From Psychrobacter phenylpyruvicus DSM 7000 = NBRC 102152 (lineage in GTDB: Bacteria; Pseudomonadota; Gammaproteobacteria; Pseudomonadales; Moraxellaceae), in contig NZ_JMKP01000011.1 in the NCBI RefSeq assembly GCF_000685805.1, forward strand, positions 1-64,000: DNA of 64,000 nt, given 5' to 3'. Position numbers and translations under genes: made by a program. Below, piece by piece: positions 26,498-35,270 of the stretch; position 1 is the first letter of the stretch; every line of letters starts with the position of its first letter. The notes under the pieces were generated by a model. It did no database searches and was not told the origin of the DNA. It worked only from the letters and a program-made list of their open reading frames with translations.

Positions 26498-28537
26498 ATG
26501 CGTAAAACTAGCCTTAATAATTTATCTCCTCTATGCCTTGCCATTATGTCCATCCTTGTTACACAAGCGGCGAGTGCTGAGACAGACATGCCCACTATGA
26601 CGATGCAGAAGATAACTGTCAGTGCCAATAATTCGATCGGTAACAGGGTACAAAATGAAGCAGTTTATAAGGAAGAATATGTGCCAGCTCAGCAAGCCTC
26701 TCATTTAAGTGACTTTTTAGAGGTGGTGCCTGGGGTGAGTGTTGGGGGTACTTCTTCAGTAAACCAACGTATTCGCGTGCGTGGTCTTGATGATACCAAT
26801 CTTAAAGTTACCATTGATGGTGCTCGTCAAGAAGGGGCATTGTTTTATCATATGGGAGATGTGACTATCGATCCAGACCTGCTAAAGCAAACAGAGGTAG
26901 CCGTTGGTAACAACTCAGTGACACTTGGTAATGATGCTTTAGGGGGCGGTGTGGCCTTTAAAACGGTGGATGCCGCTGATTTATTAAAGCCTGGTCAACA
27001 ACTCGGGGCCAAGTTACATACCGGCTATGCCAGTAATAATGATGAGCTATTAACTTCAGCAACGCTATTTGCTGCTCCGACAGATAATATAGATTTACTG
27101 GCCTATTACGGTAAGCGTGATATTAGCTCTGGTGAAGATGGTGAGGGCCGTGAATTATTTGAAGACAGTAAAGCGGAAAATATTTTATTGAAAGCGGGTA
27201 TTGTCGTTGCAGATGACCACCGTGTTGGAGCGAGCTTTAACCGTACCGAAAAAAAAGGTACTTTCCCATTTCGTCCAGATTTCCCTTTAAGAGCTGACGA
27301 TCCTATTCCACAACAAGTTAAACGCGATACTTATAATGTAGATTATGGCTTTAATCCTTCCAACCCACTGATTGATGTCTCTGCTAATGCGTATCAAACC
27401 AAGACCCAAATTTTACGTGATTCGGACCGCATACCCGGCTATGAATTCGATGCTGAAGTCAAAACTACCGGTGCAAAAGTTGAAAACATCAGTGTTATTG
27501 AGGGCCGCTTTGGTAACCATAAACTCATCGCTGGTGTGGAGCATTACAAAAAAGAGTCTGCAATGAGCCGTGATTTCGCTAAAGCAAGTAGTGATGATGC
27601 CAAAAATACTTCAGTATATTTAGAAGACCAATGGCGCTTTGACAAACTTACTTTAACCCCAGGAGTTCGCTATGACCGTTATAAATCCCCAGAATTCGTA
27701 GCCGGCGGCAAAACGTATGACAATGTTGTAGGAGCATTGGCAGCCAGTTATGAAATCGCTCCGAATACCCAAATTTTTGGTAGTTATACGGAGCTGTTTA
27801 ATGGTCCTGACTTGGGACAGGCTGTTTTTAATAGTGATGGTGAGGGTATTTATGTAAATAAAGATCTAAAACCAGAAGAGGGCTACAACTCTGAGGTGGG
27901 TATTGCAACCACGCTAAGCGATTTGAGCACAGCCAATGATTCTCTGCTGTTAACTGCCAAATACTTTAAGTCTAATATTGAAAATTTCCAGCAATTTATG
28001 CGCACTGGTAATAGACCAGGTAGACATGGTATTGATTGTGAAACTGGGGCAATAGGGGGTAAATGCCAAGGTATTTATAATAGTAACGAAGATTATGAAA
28101 TCAAAGGGGTAGAGCTGGCTGCTAACTATTCGACCAATAACTTTGGCATGGGTCTAAGCTATTCACGCGCGCGTAGTGAGGGCGATAAAACAGGCAATAG
28201 CATTCCATCGGTTAGTGGCGGCAGTGCCGACTCAGGTGATCGTTACACAGTCAACTTCAACTATGATCCAACTAATGAGGTGGGTCTAGGTTGGCGCAGC
28301 ACTTATGTGGCCTCAATCACAGATAATAGCGGAGTTAGCAAGCCAAGTTATGATGTCCATGACGTGTATATGAGTTATGCACCTCGTAAGTTTCAAGATA
28401 TAAAGGCAACCCTTGGCGTGTATAATATTTTTGATGAGACTTATGCTAGCCACTCTTCTCGATTAAGTGCAGATGAGGCTACTACTGACTTTGAACCAGG
28501 CCGTAACATCAAAGCCTCTTTGACATATCAGTTTTAA
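26498..28537 (+). CDS. TonB-dependent outer-membrane receptor, haem/haemoglobin-type
   Basis: Ligand-gated outer-membrane barrel that imports a ligand using TonB energy. The ATG at 26498 gives 679 aa with a signal peptide (MRKTS, hydrophobic LCLAIMSILV, cleavage near TQAASA). The TonB-box region is likely MQKITVSA, and the plug domain includes VVPGVSVGGTSSVNQRIRVR and RGLDDTNLKVTIDGARQ. The plug ends in GNDALGGGVAFKTVDAADLL, and the C-terminus ends in aromatic F (LTYQF), as barrels do. The RGxDxxxxxVTIDGxRQ pattern and the plug resemble the haemoglobin/transferrin/lactoferrin receptor family. It is monocistronic, with terminator at 28563-28595. Ligand identity is not certain. Confidence 0.85.
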   Translation: MRKTSLNNLSPLCLAIMSILVTQAASAETDMPTMTMQKITVSANNSIGNRVQNEAVYKEEYVPAQQASHLSDFLEVVPGVSVGGTSSVNQRIRVRGLDDTNLKVTIDGARQEGALFYHMGDVTIDPDLLKQTEVAVGNNSVTLGNDALGGGVAFKTVDAADLLKPGQQLGAKLHTGYASNNDELLTSATLFAAPTDNIDLLAYYGKRDISSGEDGEGRELFEDSKAENILLKAGIVVADDHRVGASFNRTEKKGTFPFRPDFPLRADDPIPQQVKRDTYNVDYGFNPSNPLIDVSANAYQTKTQILRDSDRIPGYEFDAEVKTTGAKVENISVIEGRFGNHKLIAGVEHYKKESAMSRDFAKASSDDAKNTSVYLEDQWRFDKLTLTPGVRYDRYKSPEFVAGGKTYDNVVGALAASYEIAPNTQIFGSYTELFNGPDLGQAVFNSDGEGIYVNKDLKPEEGYNSEVGIATTLSDLSTANDSLLLTAKYFKSNIENFQQFMRTGNRPGRHGIDCETGAIGGKCQGIYNSNEDYEIKGVELAANYSTNNFGMGLSYSRARSEGDKTGNSIPSVSGGSADSGDRYTVNFNYDPTNEVGLGWRSTYVASITDNSGVSKPSYDVHDVYMSYAPRKFQDIKATLGVYNIFDETYASHSSRLSADEATTDFEPGRNIKASLTYQF

Positions 28538-28562
28538 TCCACTCAGTTAGCTTTTGAGTTAA

Positions 28563-28595
28563 AAAATCCCGCGGCCTTAATGGTGGCGGGATTTT
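28563..28595. terminator. Terminator after the haem-type receptor
   Basis: AAAATCCCGC and GCGGGATTTT arms with a 13-base loop; A/T runs on both sides. Confidence 0.75.
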
Positions 28596-28670
28596 GATTT
28601 GCTAAAGTATTAGAGTTCTTTATTTACCAGTCTATTAGCTTATTTGTACTAGGCTATTGCCTATACTCAG

Positions 28671-29765
28671 CTACTGCAGTTTAGCATCCTCTTTTGAGAA
28701 CACCTGACCAGTTACGGTTTTATATAAAGCACAAACCATAATGACCATGCCCAATAAGCCTAAAGCAGGATAAAGCACGTTAATTAGGGTGCTAAATGGG
28801 AATAAAGAGGCCAGTAATGACAACACCACAAGGCTAATGGTTAAGGTGCGGAATTGTAGCGGATTCTTTTGTGAATCATAAAAACGAATCACACAGCCAT
28901 ACAAGTTAGTCACCGCCGTAGTAAACACTGCAACTACCAATACGATGCTAAATAAGATACCTACTATTGGGCTGATGTTTTTGGCAATTTGTAGGAAGGG
29001 GATTTGATATTCAATGACATTGCTTAGATCAGATAGCAAGGCCACAGTGATAAATAACAAACACAGACCCAAGAAGAAACCACCCATTACCCCAGCAACT
29101 CTCAGGGTTTTTAGATTCGATTCCTTACCGCCCATCGCCGTTAAAGTTGAGGTGGCCAAACTAACGTTGTAAGACACATAGACAACGGCTGAGGCCCACC
29201 AAAAAGGGGTAGCTAAAGTCGGAGTTAGGTTTTTTATGCTTTCATCAACCGTTGATAGTTGATCAAAGTGTGAGCCTAGGGTGACTAAAGAGATGGCAAT
29301 AACGCTAAAGATAATAATAGGGGAGACGATGCCCAAAGCACGAACCGAGGACGAAAATCCGAAAATAACAGTGGCTAAAGTCATCCCCGCAATAATTAGC
29401 TTGCCGGTCATAACAGACAGTCCCCAATACTCATTAATGGCTGCCCCGCCGCCTGAGAACATAATACTTACACAGCCAAACATAAAAAATAGCAACACAT
29501 AGTCGCCAATAAAGCCTAATTTGTTGCCACATAAATAGTTGAGTACATCTCGATGGCTGCAGGTTTGTAGTTTATTGCCAAGCTCCATAAACACTGAGCC
29601 ATACCAGATAAACATAATGGTGGTGATAATTGCACCAATAATACCCACTAGACCATAGCCGGCAAAAAACTGTAACACTTCTTGCCCGCTGGCATAGCCT
29701 GCACCGATTACGGCGCCCACATAAACGCCTGCATAGCTAATGGCCCTTAAAATCGAGTTACTCAT
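28671..29765 (-). CDS. YkvI-like membrane transporter of the LeuT/APC superfamily
   Basis: 364 aa, about 10 hydrophobic helices, no signal peptide. The N-terminus YAGVYVGAVIGAGYASGQEV resembles the substrate/ion-binding first helix of YkvI-family proteins, which are distantly related to branched-chain amino acid and solute:sodium transporters. A conserved SGGGAAINEYWG loop follows near 104. The family has no firm substrate. The gene stands alone on the minus strand between the haem receptor gene and the DUF305 gene. Confidence 0.7.
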   Translation of the reverse strand: MSNSILRAISYAGVYVGAVIGAGYASGQEVLQFFAGYGLVGIIGAIITTIMFIWYGSVFMELGNKLQTCSHRDVLNYLCGNKLGFIGDYVLLFFMFGCVSIMFSGGGAAINEYWGLSVMTGKLIIAGMTLATVIFGFSSSVRALGIVSPIIIFSVIAISLVTLGSHFDQLSTVDESIKNLTPTLATPFWWASAVVYVSYNVSLATSTLTAMGGKESNLKTLRVAGVMGGFFLGLCLLFITVALLSDLSNVIEYQIPFLQIAKNISPIVGILFSIVLVVAVFTTAVTNLYGCVIRFYDSQKNPLQFRTLTISLVVLSLLASLFPFSTLINVLYPALGLLGMVIMVCALYKTVTGQVFSKEDAKLQ

Positions 29766-30055
29766 ACCTTTATATCCCTATTAAAACTATCTGCTACACA
29801 GCAGTTGATGTAAAGCTTCTGAAGTTAACCCTGATGTTCTAGTTAACTGATAACGAATTTTGGGAAGTATATTAACAGTAAGTTATAAGAATACAAGGGC
29901 AGTTATTAGACGCTCAGTTAAACGATCGAAGGAACGATTGGTAATAATAGGGGTGGGTAGGCCGATATGAAGCTTCAAGTTGGATATGAATCTGAAGGTA
30001 AGAGTGAAGATAAGATTGTAGGTAATAATTGGTTAATAAATAGATAATAATTAGC
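29766..30055. other. Intergenic stretch, no gene seen
   Basis: About 290 bp upstream of the YkvI-like gene. It should contain that gene's leftward promoter. A small inverted repeat, AACGATCGaagGaACGATTG, lies near 29921-29940. No coding frame is convincing. Confidence 0.4.
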
Positions 30056-30090
30056 CAAAAAAAAGAGGCCTGACATCAATCAGGCCTCGG
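30056..30090 (-). terminator. Terminator of the DUF305 gene
   Basis: GAGGCCTGA-catcaa-TCAGGCCTC with a run of eight A on the plus strand, which is a U-run for the leftward transcript. Confidence 0.85.
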
Positions 30091-30139
30091 CTTATCAAGT
30101 TAAGCGGTTGGTAATTATAGCTCTAAAGATATAGCTGTA

Positions 30140-30934
30140 TTAAGAGTGCTGGTTGATCCAGTTTTGCATTAAATCAATTTCGGCCTTTTGGGCATCAATG
30201 ATTTGTTGAGCCAACTTTTTCATCTCATCATTCTTACCATATTTTAATTGTACTTCTGCCATAGCTACAGCGCCTTGATGGTGAGGTAGCATACCTTTAG
30301 CAAACGCCATATCAGCATCTTGACTTAAGATACCTTGCATCATGTCATCATGCATCGACTTCATACTGGTATCATAAGCTTGTTGCATCTCTTTGGTATA
30401 GGCTTGTTCTTCGGTATCTGGATTGGCATCTAACCAATTCTTCATTTGCTTAATTTCAGCTTCTTGGGCGGCAATAATATCTGTTGCAAGCTTACGCATA
30501 GTTTCATCTTTACCATATTTAAGCTGAATCTCTGCCATGTCTACAGCGCCTTCATGGTGGGGCAACATACCTTTGGCGAAAGCCACATCCGCATCATTAG
30601 CCTGCATGCCTTGCATCATGTCCTCATGCATGTCATCCATACTATCCATATACTCTTTACCAAATTCGGTAGTGGCCGAGTGCTCTGCCATATTAGAAGT
30701 CATATCATGTGATTCATGGTCCACTGCGCTATCATGGGTGTCTGCAGTTTCCGTACTCATTTCAGTATCAATTTCACTACCAGTTTCCTCTGAGGCAGGC
30801 TGGCAAGCGGTAAAAGCCAAAGCAGATGAACACAACGCGGCAATCCCTAATAGTTTGGTCTTTGATGTTTTGTTATTTGATTTTTTATTAATAATAGAAA
30901 CAGTACGATTATCTTCAGTATGATTAATCATCAC
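30140..30934 (-). CDS. Lipoprotein with two tandem DUF305 domains
   Basis: 264 aa. ATG at 30934 has GGAG 8 bases upstream. A signal sequence with lipobox AFTAC predicts a lipoprotein cleaved before Cys44, followed by an acidic, His/Met-rich linker. Two DUF305 repeats follow: FAKGMLPHHEGAVDMAEIQL near 118-137 and FAKGMLPHHQGAVAMAEVQL near 206-225. Each ends in an AQ.AEI..M.NW helix. The HH pairs and many methionines suggest copper or other metal binding; the related CopM family binds copper. The two repeats are highly similar, consistent with a recent internal duplication. It is monocistronic, with no copper-resistance genes adjacent. Confidence 0.82.
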   Translation of the reverse strand: MMINHTEDNRTVSIINKKSNNKTSKTKLLGIAALCSSALAFTACQPASEETGSEIDTEMSTETADTHDSAVDHESHDMTSNMAEHSATTEFGKEYMDSMDDMHEDMMQGMQANDADVAFAKGMLPHHEGAVDMAEIQLKYGKDETMRKLATDIIAAQEAEIKQMKNWLDANPDTEEQAYTKEMQQAYDTSMKSMHDDMMQGILSQDADMAFAKGMLPHHQGAVAMAEVQLKYGKNDEMKKLAQQIIDAQKAEIDLMQNWINQHS

Positions 30935-31237
30935 AATAACTCCAAAATTAATTTGTTTAATTCTTTTTAAAGAACCTGTCAGTAAGAGGTTGGTAAGTAA
31001 TAAGATAATTATAGCAACACTAATGGTCTAAAATGTTATGAATAATAGACAGTCAGTGAAATTTTGCTAGCAATAAGAGCTAATTTGTTACCCTAAGTGG
31101 GCGAAATATAAATTTATAGGTGCTTAATTATCAGAATAAAGCGAATTAATACAGAGATTTACCTCTATATTACTTCAAAAAAAGCGTTTGAAAAATAAGC
31201 ACTTGTCACGTAAAGAGTCAATTAAAAAAGGTGCACT
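30935..31237. other. Divergent intergenic region, no gene seen
   Basis: About 300 AT-rich bases between the leftward DUF305 gene and the rightward DUF924 gene. It presumably contains both promoters. No recognisable operator. Confidence 0.4.
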
Positions 31238-31777
31238 ATGTATCAAGACATCATAGATTTTTGTTTTAAGGAAGTGGGGACTCAGAAGTTTTTTGAAAAG
31301 GATAATGAGTTTGATGAGCTACTCACTCGGCGTTTTGGTTCCACTTTAGAGCGAGCTGCAAAAGCAGAGTTGTATACTTGGCGAGCGCATCCGGAAGGGC
31401 GTTTGGCTGAGATTATTGTATTAGACCAGTTTTCAAGAAATATCTACCGTGATACTGCGAAGGCTTTTGCTCAAGATACAATGGCGCTGGTATTAGCACA
31501 AGAAGCTGTGGCGGCTGGCCTATTGCAGCAGCTTGAGAGTATGGAGGCTCGTCATTTTTTATTAATGCCATATATGCATAGTGAATCGAAGCTCATCCAT
31601 GAGCAAGCTGAGCAGTTATTTAAGCAATATACCAACGAAGAGGTCTATGGCTTTGAAATCCGTCATAAAGTCATTATTGACCGTTTCGGTCGTTATCCAC
31701 ACCGCAATGAAATCTTGGGTCGTCAGTCTACTGCAGAAGAGATAGAGTTTTTAACACAGCCTGGATCTTCGTTCTAA
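31238..31777 (+). CDS. DUF924 family protein
   Basis: 179 aa, all-helical, cytoplasmic (no signal). Family blocks: IIDFCFKEVGTQKFFEKDNE at the N-terminus, WRAHPEGRLAEIIVLDQFSR near 51, and FLLMPYMHSES near 107. HKVIIDRFGRYPHRNEILGR near 146 is the most conserved stretch. The fold is TPR-like; the biochemical role is unknown. Start chosen with AAGG 7 bases upstream. It stands alone, converging on the yceI-type gene. Confidence 0.85.
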   Translation: MYQDIIDFCFKEVGTQKFFEKDNEFDELLTRRFGSTLERAAKAELYTWRAHPEGRLAEIIVLDQFSRNIYRDTAKAFAQDTMALVLAQEAVAAGLLQQLESMEARHFLLMPYMHSESKLIHEQAEQLFKQYTNEEVYGFEIRHKVIIDRFGRYPHRNEILGRQSTAEEIEFLTQPGSSF

Positions 31778-31816
31778 CTTTTATCCTATGATTCTTTGCG
31801 ATGAATGACGACGTTA

Positions 31817-32419
31817 TCACTTGGCAGGCATTAGCTCACCGGTGATAACTATGGGAATGGTGGTTCCAAAGATACCTGGGAAGGCGGTCACTCCGTAGTC
31901 ATGACGATTAACAAGTCCTGTGGCTTTGAACTTTAAAGCACTAGGCTTAGTTTTTGACTGGGTATAGACGTCGGTTAAGGTCACTTTAACGGTCATAGGC
32001 TTACTTTGGCCCAATGCGATAAAGTTTCCGGTGACGTAGCCTTCTCGTGGATTGAGTAATCTAACCTTGGTAGAGTCAAACTTCAGGGTAGGGTACTGCT
32101 TGGTATTTAACAGCTCCTTTCTACGGATAAAGTAATCACGGGGCTTAAGATCGGTATCAATACTGTCAGTATAGACGGTAAAACGTATCTCGGTGTTCTG
32201 AGGGTTGGTTTCATCATAATTAATGACCCCTTCCAGCTTGTTAAATTTACCCTTGATAATAGAGTTTTTTAGGTAAGAAACCTCAAAGTTGACTTTGGTT
32301 TTTGCAGGGTTTAGCTGCCATTTTTGGGGAGGGGCAGCGCCATTAGCAATAAGAGGCAAGCACAAAATGGCAGAGGTACCTAAGGTTTTAATAAAGCGAG
32401 TGGTAGTGGGGGTGAACAT
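31817..32419 (-). CDS. YceI-family periplasmic protein
   Basis: 200 aa from ATG at 32419 (GGA 9 bases upstream), with a typical signal peptide (TRFIKTLGTSAILCLPLIAN, cleavage near NGA). An upstream ATG at 32470 would add 17 residues and a second hydrophobic stretch, which is less likely. The mature part is a lipocalin-like YceI barrel: WQLNPAKTKVNFEVSYLKNS, then DYFIRRKELLNTKQYPTLKF near 110 and FKATGLVNRHDYGVTAFPG near 162. Family members bind polyisoprenoids or amphiphiles in the periplasm; the exact role is unsettled. It is divergent from tonB, and the Zur box at 32642 lies 220 bp upstream, so shared zinc control is possible but not shown. Confidence 0.83.
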   Translation of the reverse strand: MFTPTTTRFIKTLGTSAILCLPLIANGAAPPQKWQLNPAKTKVNFEVSYLKNSIIKGKFNKLEGVINYDETNPQNTEIRFTVYTDSIDTDLKPRDYFIRRKELLNTKQYPTLKFDSTKVRLLNPREGYVTGNFIALGQSKPMTVKVTLTDVYTQSKTKPSALKFKATGLVNRHDYGVTAFPGIFGTTIPIVITGELMPAK

Positions 32420-32641
32420 GATAAAAATTCCAATAATCAGTAACCGTACTGAGTTCAAAATATTAAACAATAATAAATACTTAAATGCTTAATTAACGCA
32501 TAGGTGCCTATTCTAACATGCAGGTTCGGTATGAAGTGAATGGCCTGCGTAAAGCATTTAAACAAGATAAGCATCTAGCAAATAAAAGTAGTAGAGGGAA
32601 ATTAGCTATGGAAAATAAAAAACCATACAAAATTAAAGTTA

Positions 32642-32656
32642 TGTTATAATATAACA
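32642..32656. promoter_or_regulatory. Zur box upstream of tonB-exbB-exbD
   Basis: TGTTATA-A-TATAACA, a perfect 7-1-7 palindrome (extended by one A/T pair on each side) matching the known gammaproteobacterial Zur site. It lies in the intergenic region between the leftward yceI-type gene and tonB, 265 bp before the chosen tonB start. The same 7-mers recur at 61015 and 63789. Closer to tonB, AATAATtCTTATTT at about 32769-32782 weakly resembles a Fur box. Confidence 0.75.
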
Positions 32657-32920
32657 TTATGGTTTTATGACCTCTCGACACTTGCTATATTTCAGATATT
32701 TTGTGCTCAAAAACGCATCAGCTGTTGCAAATACCTTAAAGCCATAAAAACTATGCTTAAATACAAACAATAATAATTCTTATTTACATTCAAATCTGAT
32801 TGTTGTAATATCCTTGCCTAAAAATAGGTGGCAACGAAGCAGGTAGCTTTAATCCCTAAGCTTTACGATGATTTAAACCTGTTAGATAACTGTTTATTAG
32901 ATAAATCTGGCTTTATTTCT

Positions 32921-33850
32921 ATGACAAACAAAACCAGCGATAACTCCAACTTTAACAAAGTTAATACTGCCACCGTAATTGCAGTTTTGGCGATGCATAT
33001 AGGTATTGCAATGGCATTGACTCATATGCATGTCCCAAAAAAAGTGGTAGAAAAACCAGAAGAAGTGAAGCCGGTGGAGATACAGCTGTTATCTTTGCAA
33101 GAAGGGGCTGAGCCTATGCCAATAGAATTTGAGCAATCAACCTCAGAACAGTCAATGCCAACTGCTGAAAACCCAGAAACCAGTGTTGATCAACCCCAAA
33201 ATCAGCCTAAGCCTAAAAAAACTGAACCTCAAGCCAAATCTGAGCCACAAGTTGAGCCTGAGCTGGTAGAGGAAACCGAAGCAGTCAATGAGTCTGAACC
33301 AGAGCTAGAGCAACAAACTGAGCCAGAGACTGATCTAGAAGCAGATCCTAAATTAGAGACTGAGCTAGACACTGATCTAGAGATTGTTACTAAAGTCAAA
33401 ATAACTCCCATAATTGATACCAATGAACATCATCGTTTGATTGAGCAAAAAGGTCCAGAACAAAAAGGTCTAGAACAAAAAGGTCCAGAACAAAAAGGCC
33501 AAGAACAAAAAGGCCCAGAACAAAAAGGTCCAGGACAAGCACCTGCGAATGATACACCGAAGAGCTTCTCAGTAAGTCAAGCCCGCTGGAAGCGCAAGCC
33601 AGACTTTAAACTGCCAATGAGGGAAGATAGAAGGGTTAGTTTAGGGGAGACATTTAGTGTTACCTTAGAGCTGATAGTCGATAAACAAGGTAATGTCACT
33701 AAGGCTACAGTGATAAAGTCCTCAGATAACAGGGCTGTAGATGACGCCACTGTTAAAGCAGTGAAAAAAAGTAAGCTACATCCCTTCACAGAAAATAACT
33801 TACCTGTAGTTGGCAAGGTTGTTCTACCTGTTGATTATGAAAAAAAATGA
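32921..33850 (+). CDS. tonB: TonB energy-transducing protein
   Basis: Inner-membrane anchored periplasmic protein that passes proton-motive force from ExbB/ExbD to outer-membrane receptors. ATG at 32921 gives 309 aa with one N-terminal membrane helix (ATVIAVLAMHIGIAMALTHM, about 14-36). The upstream GTG at 32828 would precede the helix with an unlikely 31-residue leader. The long middle is Pro/Glu-rich and contains a five-residue repeat EQKGP over about residues 175-206. The C-terminal TonB domain starts near ARWKRKPDFKLP and includes VTLELIVDKQGNVTKATVIK, ending in VVGKVVLPVDYEKK. It is the first gene of a tonB-exbB-exbD operon and has a Zur box upstream, so this TonB system is probably dedicated to, or boosted for, zinc starvation. 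Confidence 0.9.
   Translation: MTNKTSDNSNFNKVNTATVIAVLAMHIGIAMALTHMHVPKKVVEKPEEVKPVEIQLLSLQEGAEPMPIEFEQSTSEQSMPTAENPETSVDQPQNQPKPKKTEPQAKSEPQVEPELVEETEAVNESEPELEQQTEPETDLEADPKLETELDTDLEIVTKVKITPIIDTNEHHRLIEQKGPEQKGLEQKGPEQKGQEQKGPEQKGPGQAPANDTPKSFSVSQARWKRKPDFKLPMREDRRVSLGETFSVTLELIVDKQGNVTKATVIKSSDNRAVDDATVKAVKKSKLHPFTENNLPVVGKVVLPVDYEKK
33443..33538 (+). repeat. 15-bp in-frame tandem repeat in tonB (EQKGP units)
   Basis: Six head-to-tail units close to GAACAAAAAGGTCCA, at 33443, 33458, 33473, 33488, 33503 and 33518, plus a degenerate seventh. Unit length is a multiple of three, so copy-number change would lengthen or shorten the periplasmic spacer without breaking the frame. Confidence 0.92.
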
Positions 33851-33994
33851 AAATAGCTTTTTTAAAGCTTAGCAAGTTGAGCTCTAATCGCTTAGAAGCT
33901 AGCTAATTAGAACCTAATAAATTGAAATAAGTCTATATTATTGAAAATCATTCATTAAATAGAGATAACCCCCAAATTTTAGTAAGGATTTAAC

Positions 33995-34648
33995 ATGGAT
34001 TTTGCAGCCTACTGGCAATATACCGATGTTGTTACCAAATTTTTGTTTTTTAGCTTATTGGCATTGTCTATTGCCTCTTGGATTACTGGGATACTGCGTC
34101 TTTATCAAAGTAGTCAGCTGAAAAGCAAAGTTGCTTCTGACTTAAAGCAAGCAGTAGGAACTGAGTCAAAAAACATCGAAACCCTACAAAGCACTGAACG
34201 TAAGACGGTGGTAGAACAGGTGTTGCTAAAAGAGATTGGTCGCTATCGCTTTGAAAGTGAAAAAGGCTTGCCTATTATAGGGACTACTGCTGCCATTGCC
34301 CCTTTTATAGGTCTGTTTGGCACAGTGTGGGGTATCTTTCATGCGCTACATAGTATTGGAGAGTCCGGTCAGGCTGGATTAAGTCAAGTCGCCGGTCCTG
34401 TGGGAGAAGCATTGATTATGACAGGATTGGGTCTGGCAGTGGCCATTCCTGCGGTTATCTTCTATAACATTGCGGTTCGTATTAATCGTAAAGTCTTGTT
34501 CATTGCCAATGATACAGCCTATGGGTTGTTGGCAGAAACAGCGAAATCTCAAAAAGCAGAATCAAAATTGCCACCGGTGACACAGGCTGGGACTACAAAA
34601 GACAACGCTTATTCCAATAGCTACAATCCTTCTGCCGCCAACCATTAA
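33995..34648 (+). CDS. exbB: ExbB / TolQ-family proton channel subunit
   Basis: 217 aa with three membrane helices (about 10-35, 105-130, 150-172). AAGGA precedes the ATG by 8 bases. The conserved block GLPIIGTTAAIAPFIGLFGT followed by VWGIFHAL is typical of ExbB/TolQ. GPVGEALIMTGLGLAVAIPA near 143 forms the third helix lining the proton path. It lies between tonB and exbD in one operon, so it powers TonB rather than Tol. The C-terminal 25 residues are polar. Confidence 0.9.
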   Translation: MDFAAYWQYTDVVTKFLFFSLLALSIASWITGILRLYQSSQLKSKVASDLKQAVGTESKNIETLQSTERKTVVEQVLLKEIGRYRFESEKGLPIIGTTAAIAPFIGLFGTVWGIFHALHSIGESGQAGLSQVAGPVGEALIMTGLGLAVAIPAVIFYNIAVRINRKVLFIANDTAYGLLAETAKSQKAESKLPPVTQAGTTKDNAYSNSYNPSAANH

Positions 34649-34686
34649 AGACAGTCGGGAAAGACATCCCAAGATAGGAGTGTGAC

Positions 34687-35088
34687 ATGGCTTTTCAATT
34701 AGGCGATGACGATATGCAAGCAATGAATGAGATTAATCTCATTCCCTTAATTGATATCATGTTGGTATTGATGATTATATTTTTGGTAACGGCAACCGTT
34801 ATAAATCCATCAGTGCCATTAGATTTACCACAAACCAGTGCTACAGTGCAGCAAACCCCGCCCAAAGTAATTCAAATTAGTATCGACAAAGATGCCGGTA
34901 TATATTGGGACGAGGAGCCGATCACTTTACAACAATTGTCGAGTCGATTGGACACAGAGTCGCAACAACAAACAGAGCCATCTATTCATTTACGCACTGA
35001 CAAAGATGCCCGTTATGAAACTGTGGCCCAAGTATTGGCATTGGCCAGTGAGGCTGAGCTAACGAAGATTGCTTTTGTTACTGAATAG
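34687..35088 (+). CDS. exbD: ExbD proton channel subunit
   Basis: 133 aa with one N-terminal membrane helix. The helix LIPLIDIMLVLMIIFLVTAT at about 18-37 carries the essential proton-carrying Asp24. A small periplasmic domain follows, with KVIQISIDKDAGIYW and the conserved IHLRTDKDARYETVAQVL. TAGGAG lies 7 bases before the ATG. Last gene of tonB-exbB-exbD; a terminator follows at 35137. Confidence 0.9.
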   Translation: MAFQLGDDDMQAMNEINLIPLIDIMLVLMIIFLVTATVINPSVPLDLPQTSATVQQTPPKVIQISIDKDAGIYWDEEPITLQQLSSRLDTESQQQTEPSIHLRTDKDARYETVAQVLALASEAELTKIAFVTE

Positions 35089-35136
35089 AGGCTTAATTAC
35101 TAAAATAAATAATTATAAATAGAGATATCTTTATTT

Positions 35137-35174
35137 AACCCTACTAATCCAAAGCTTAGTAGGGTTATTTTTTT
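35137..35174 (+). terminator. Terminator of tonB-exbB-exbD
   Basis: TAACCCTACTA and TAGTAGGGTTA arms with a short loop, then seven T. Confidence 0.88.
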
Positions 35175-35270
35175 GCCGGTTTTAATTCTGTCTTTTAGCA
35201 GTGGTTATTTATAGTGACAAGGAGTACGTCAGCACAACTAATGTAGCGAGACGACTGTAGCGAGACGTCT

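Noticed and set aside
32828..32920. GTG start 31 codons upstream of the chosen tonB start
   Set aside because: It would put an unlikely polar leader before the membrane anchor; ATG 32921 gives the normal short cytoplasmic N-terminus, though its ribosome-binding site is weak.
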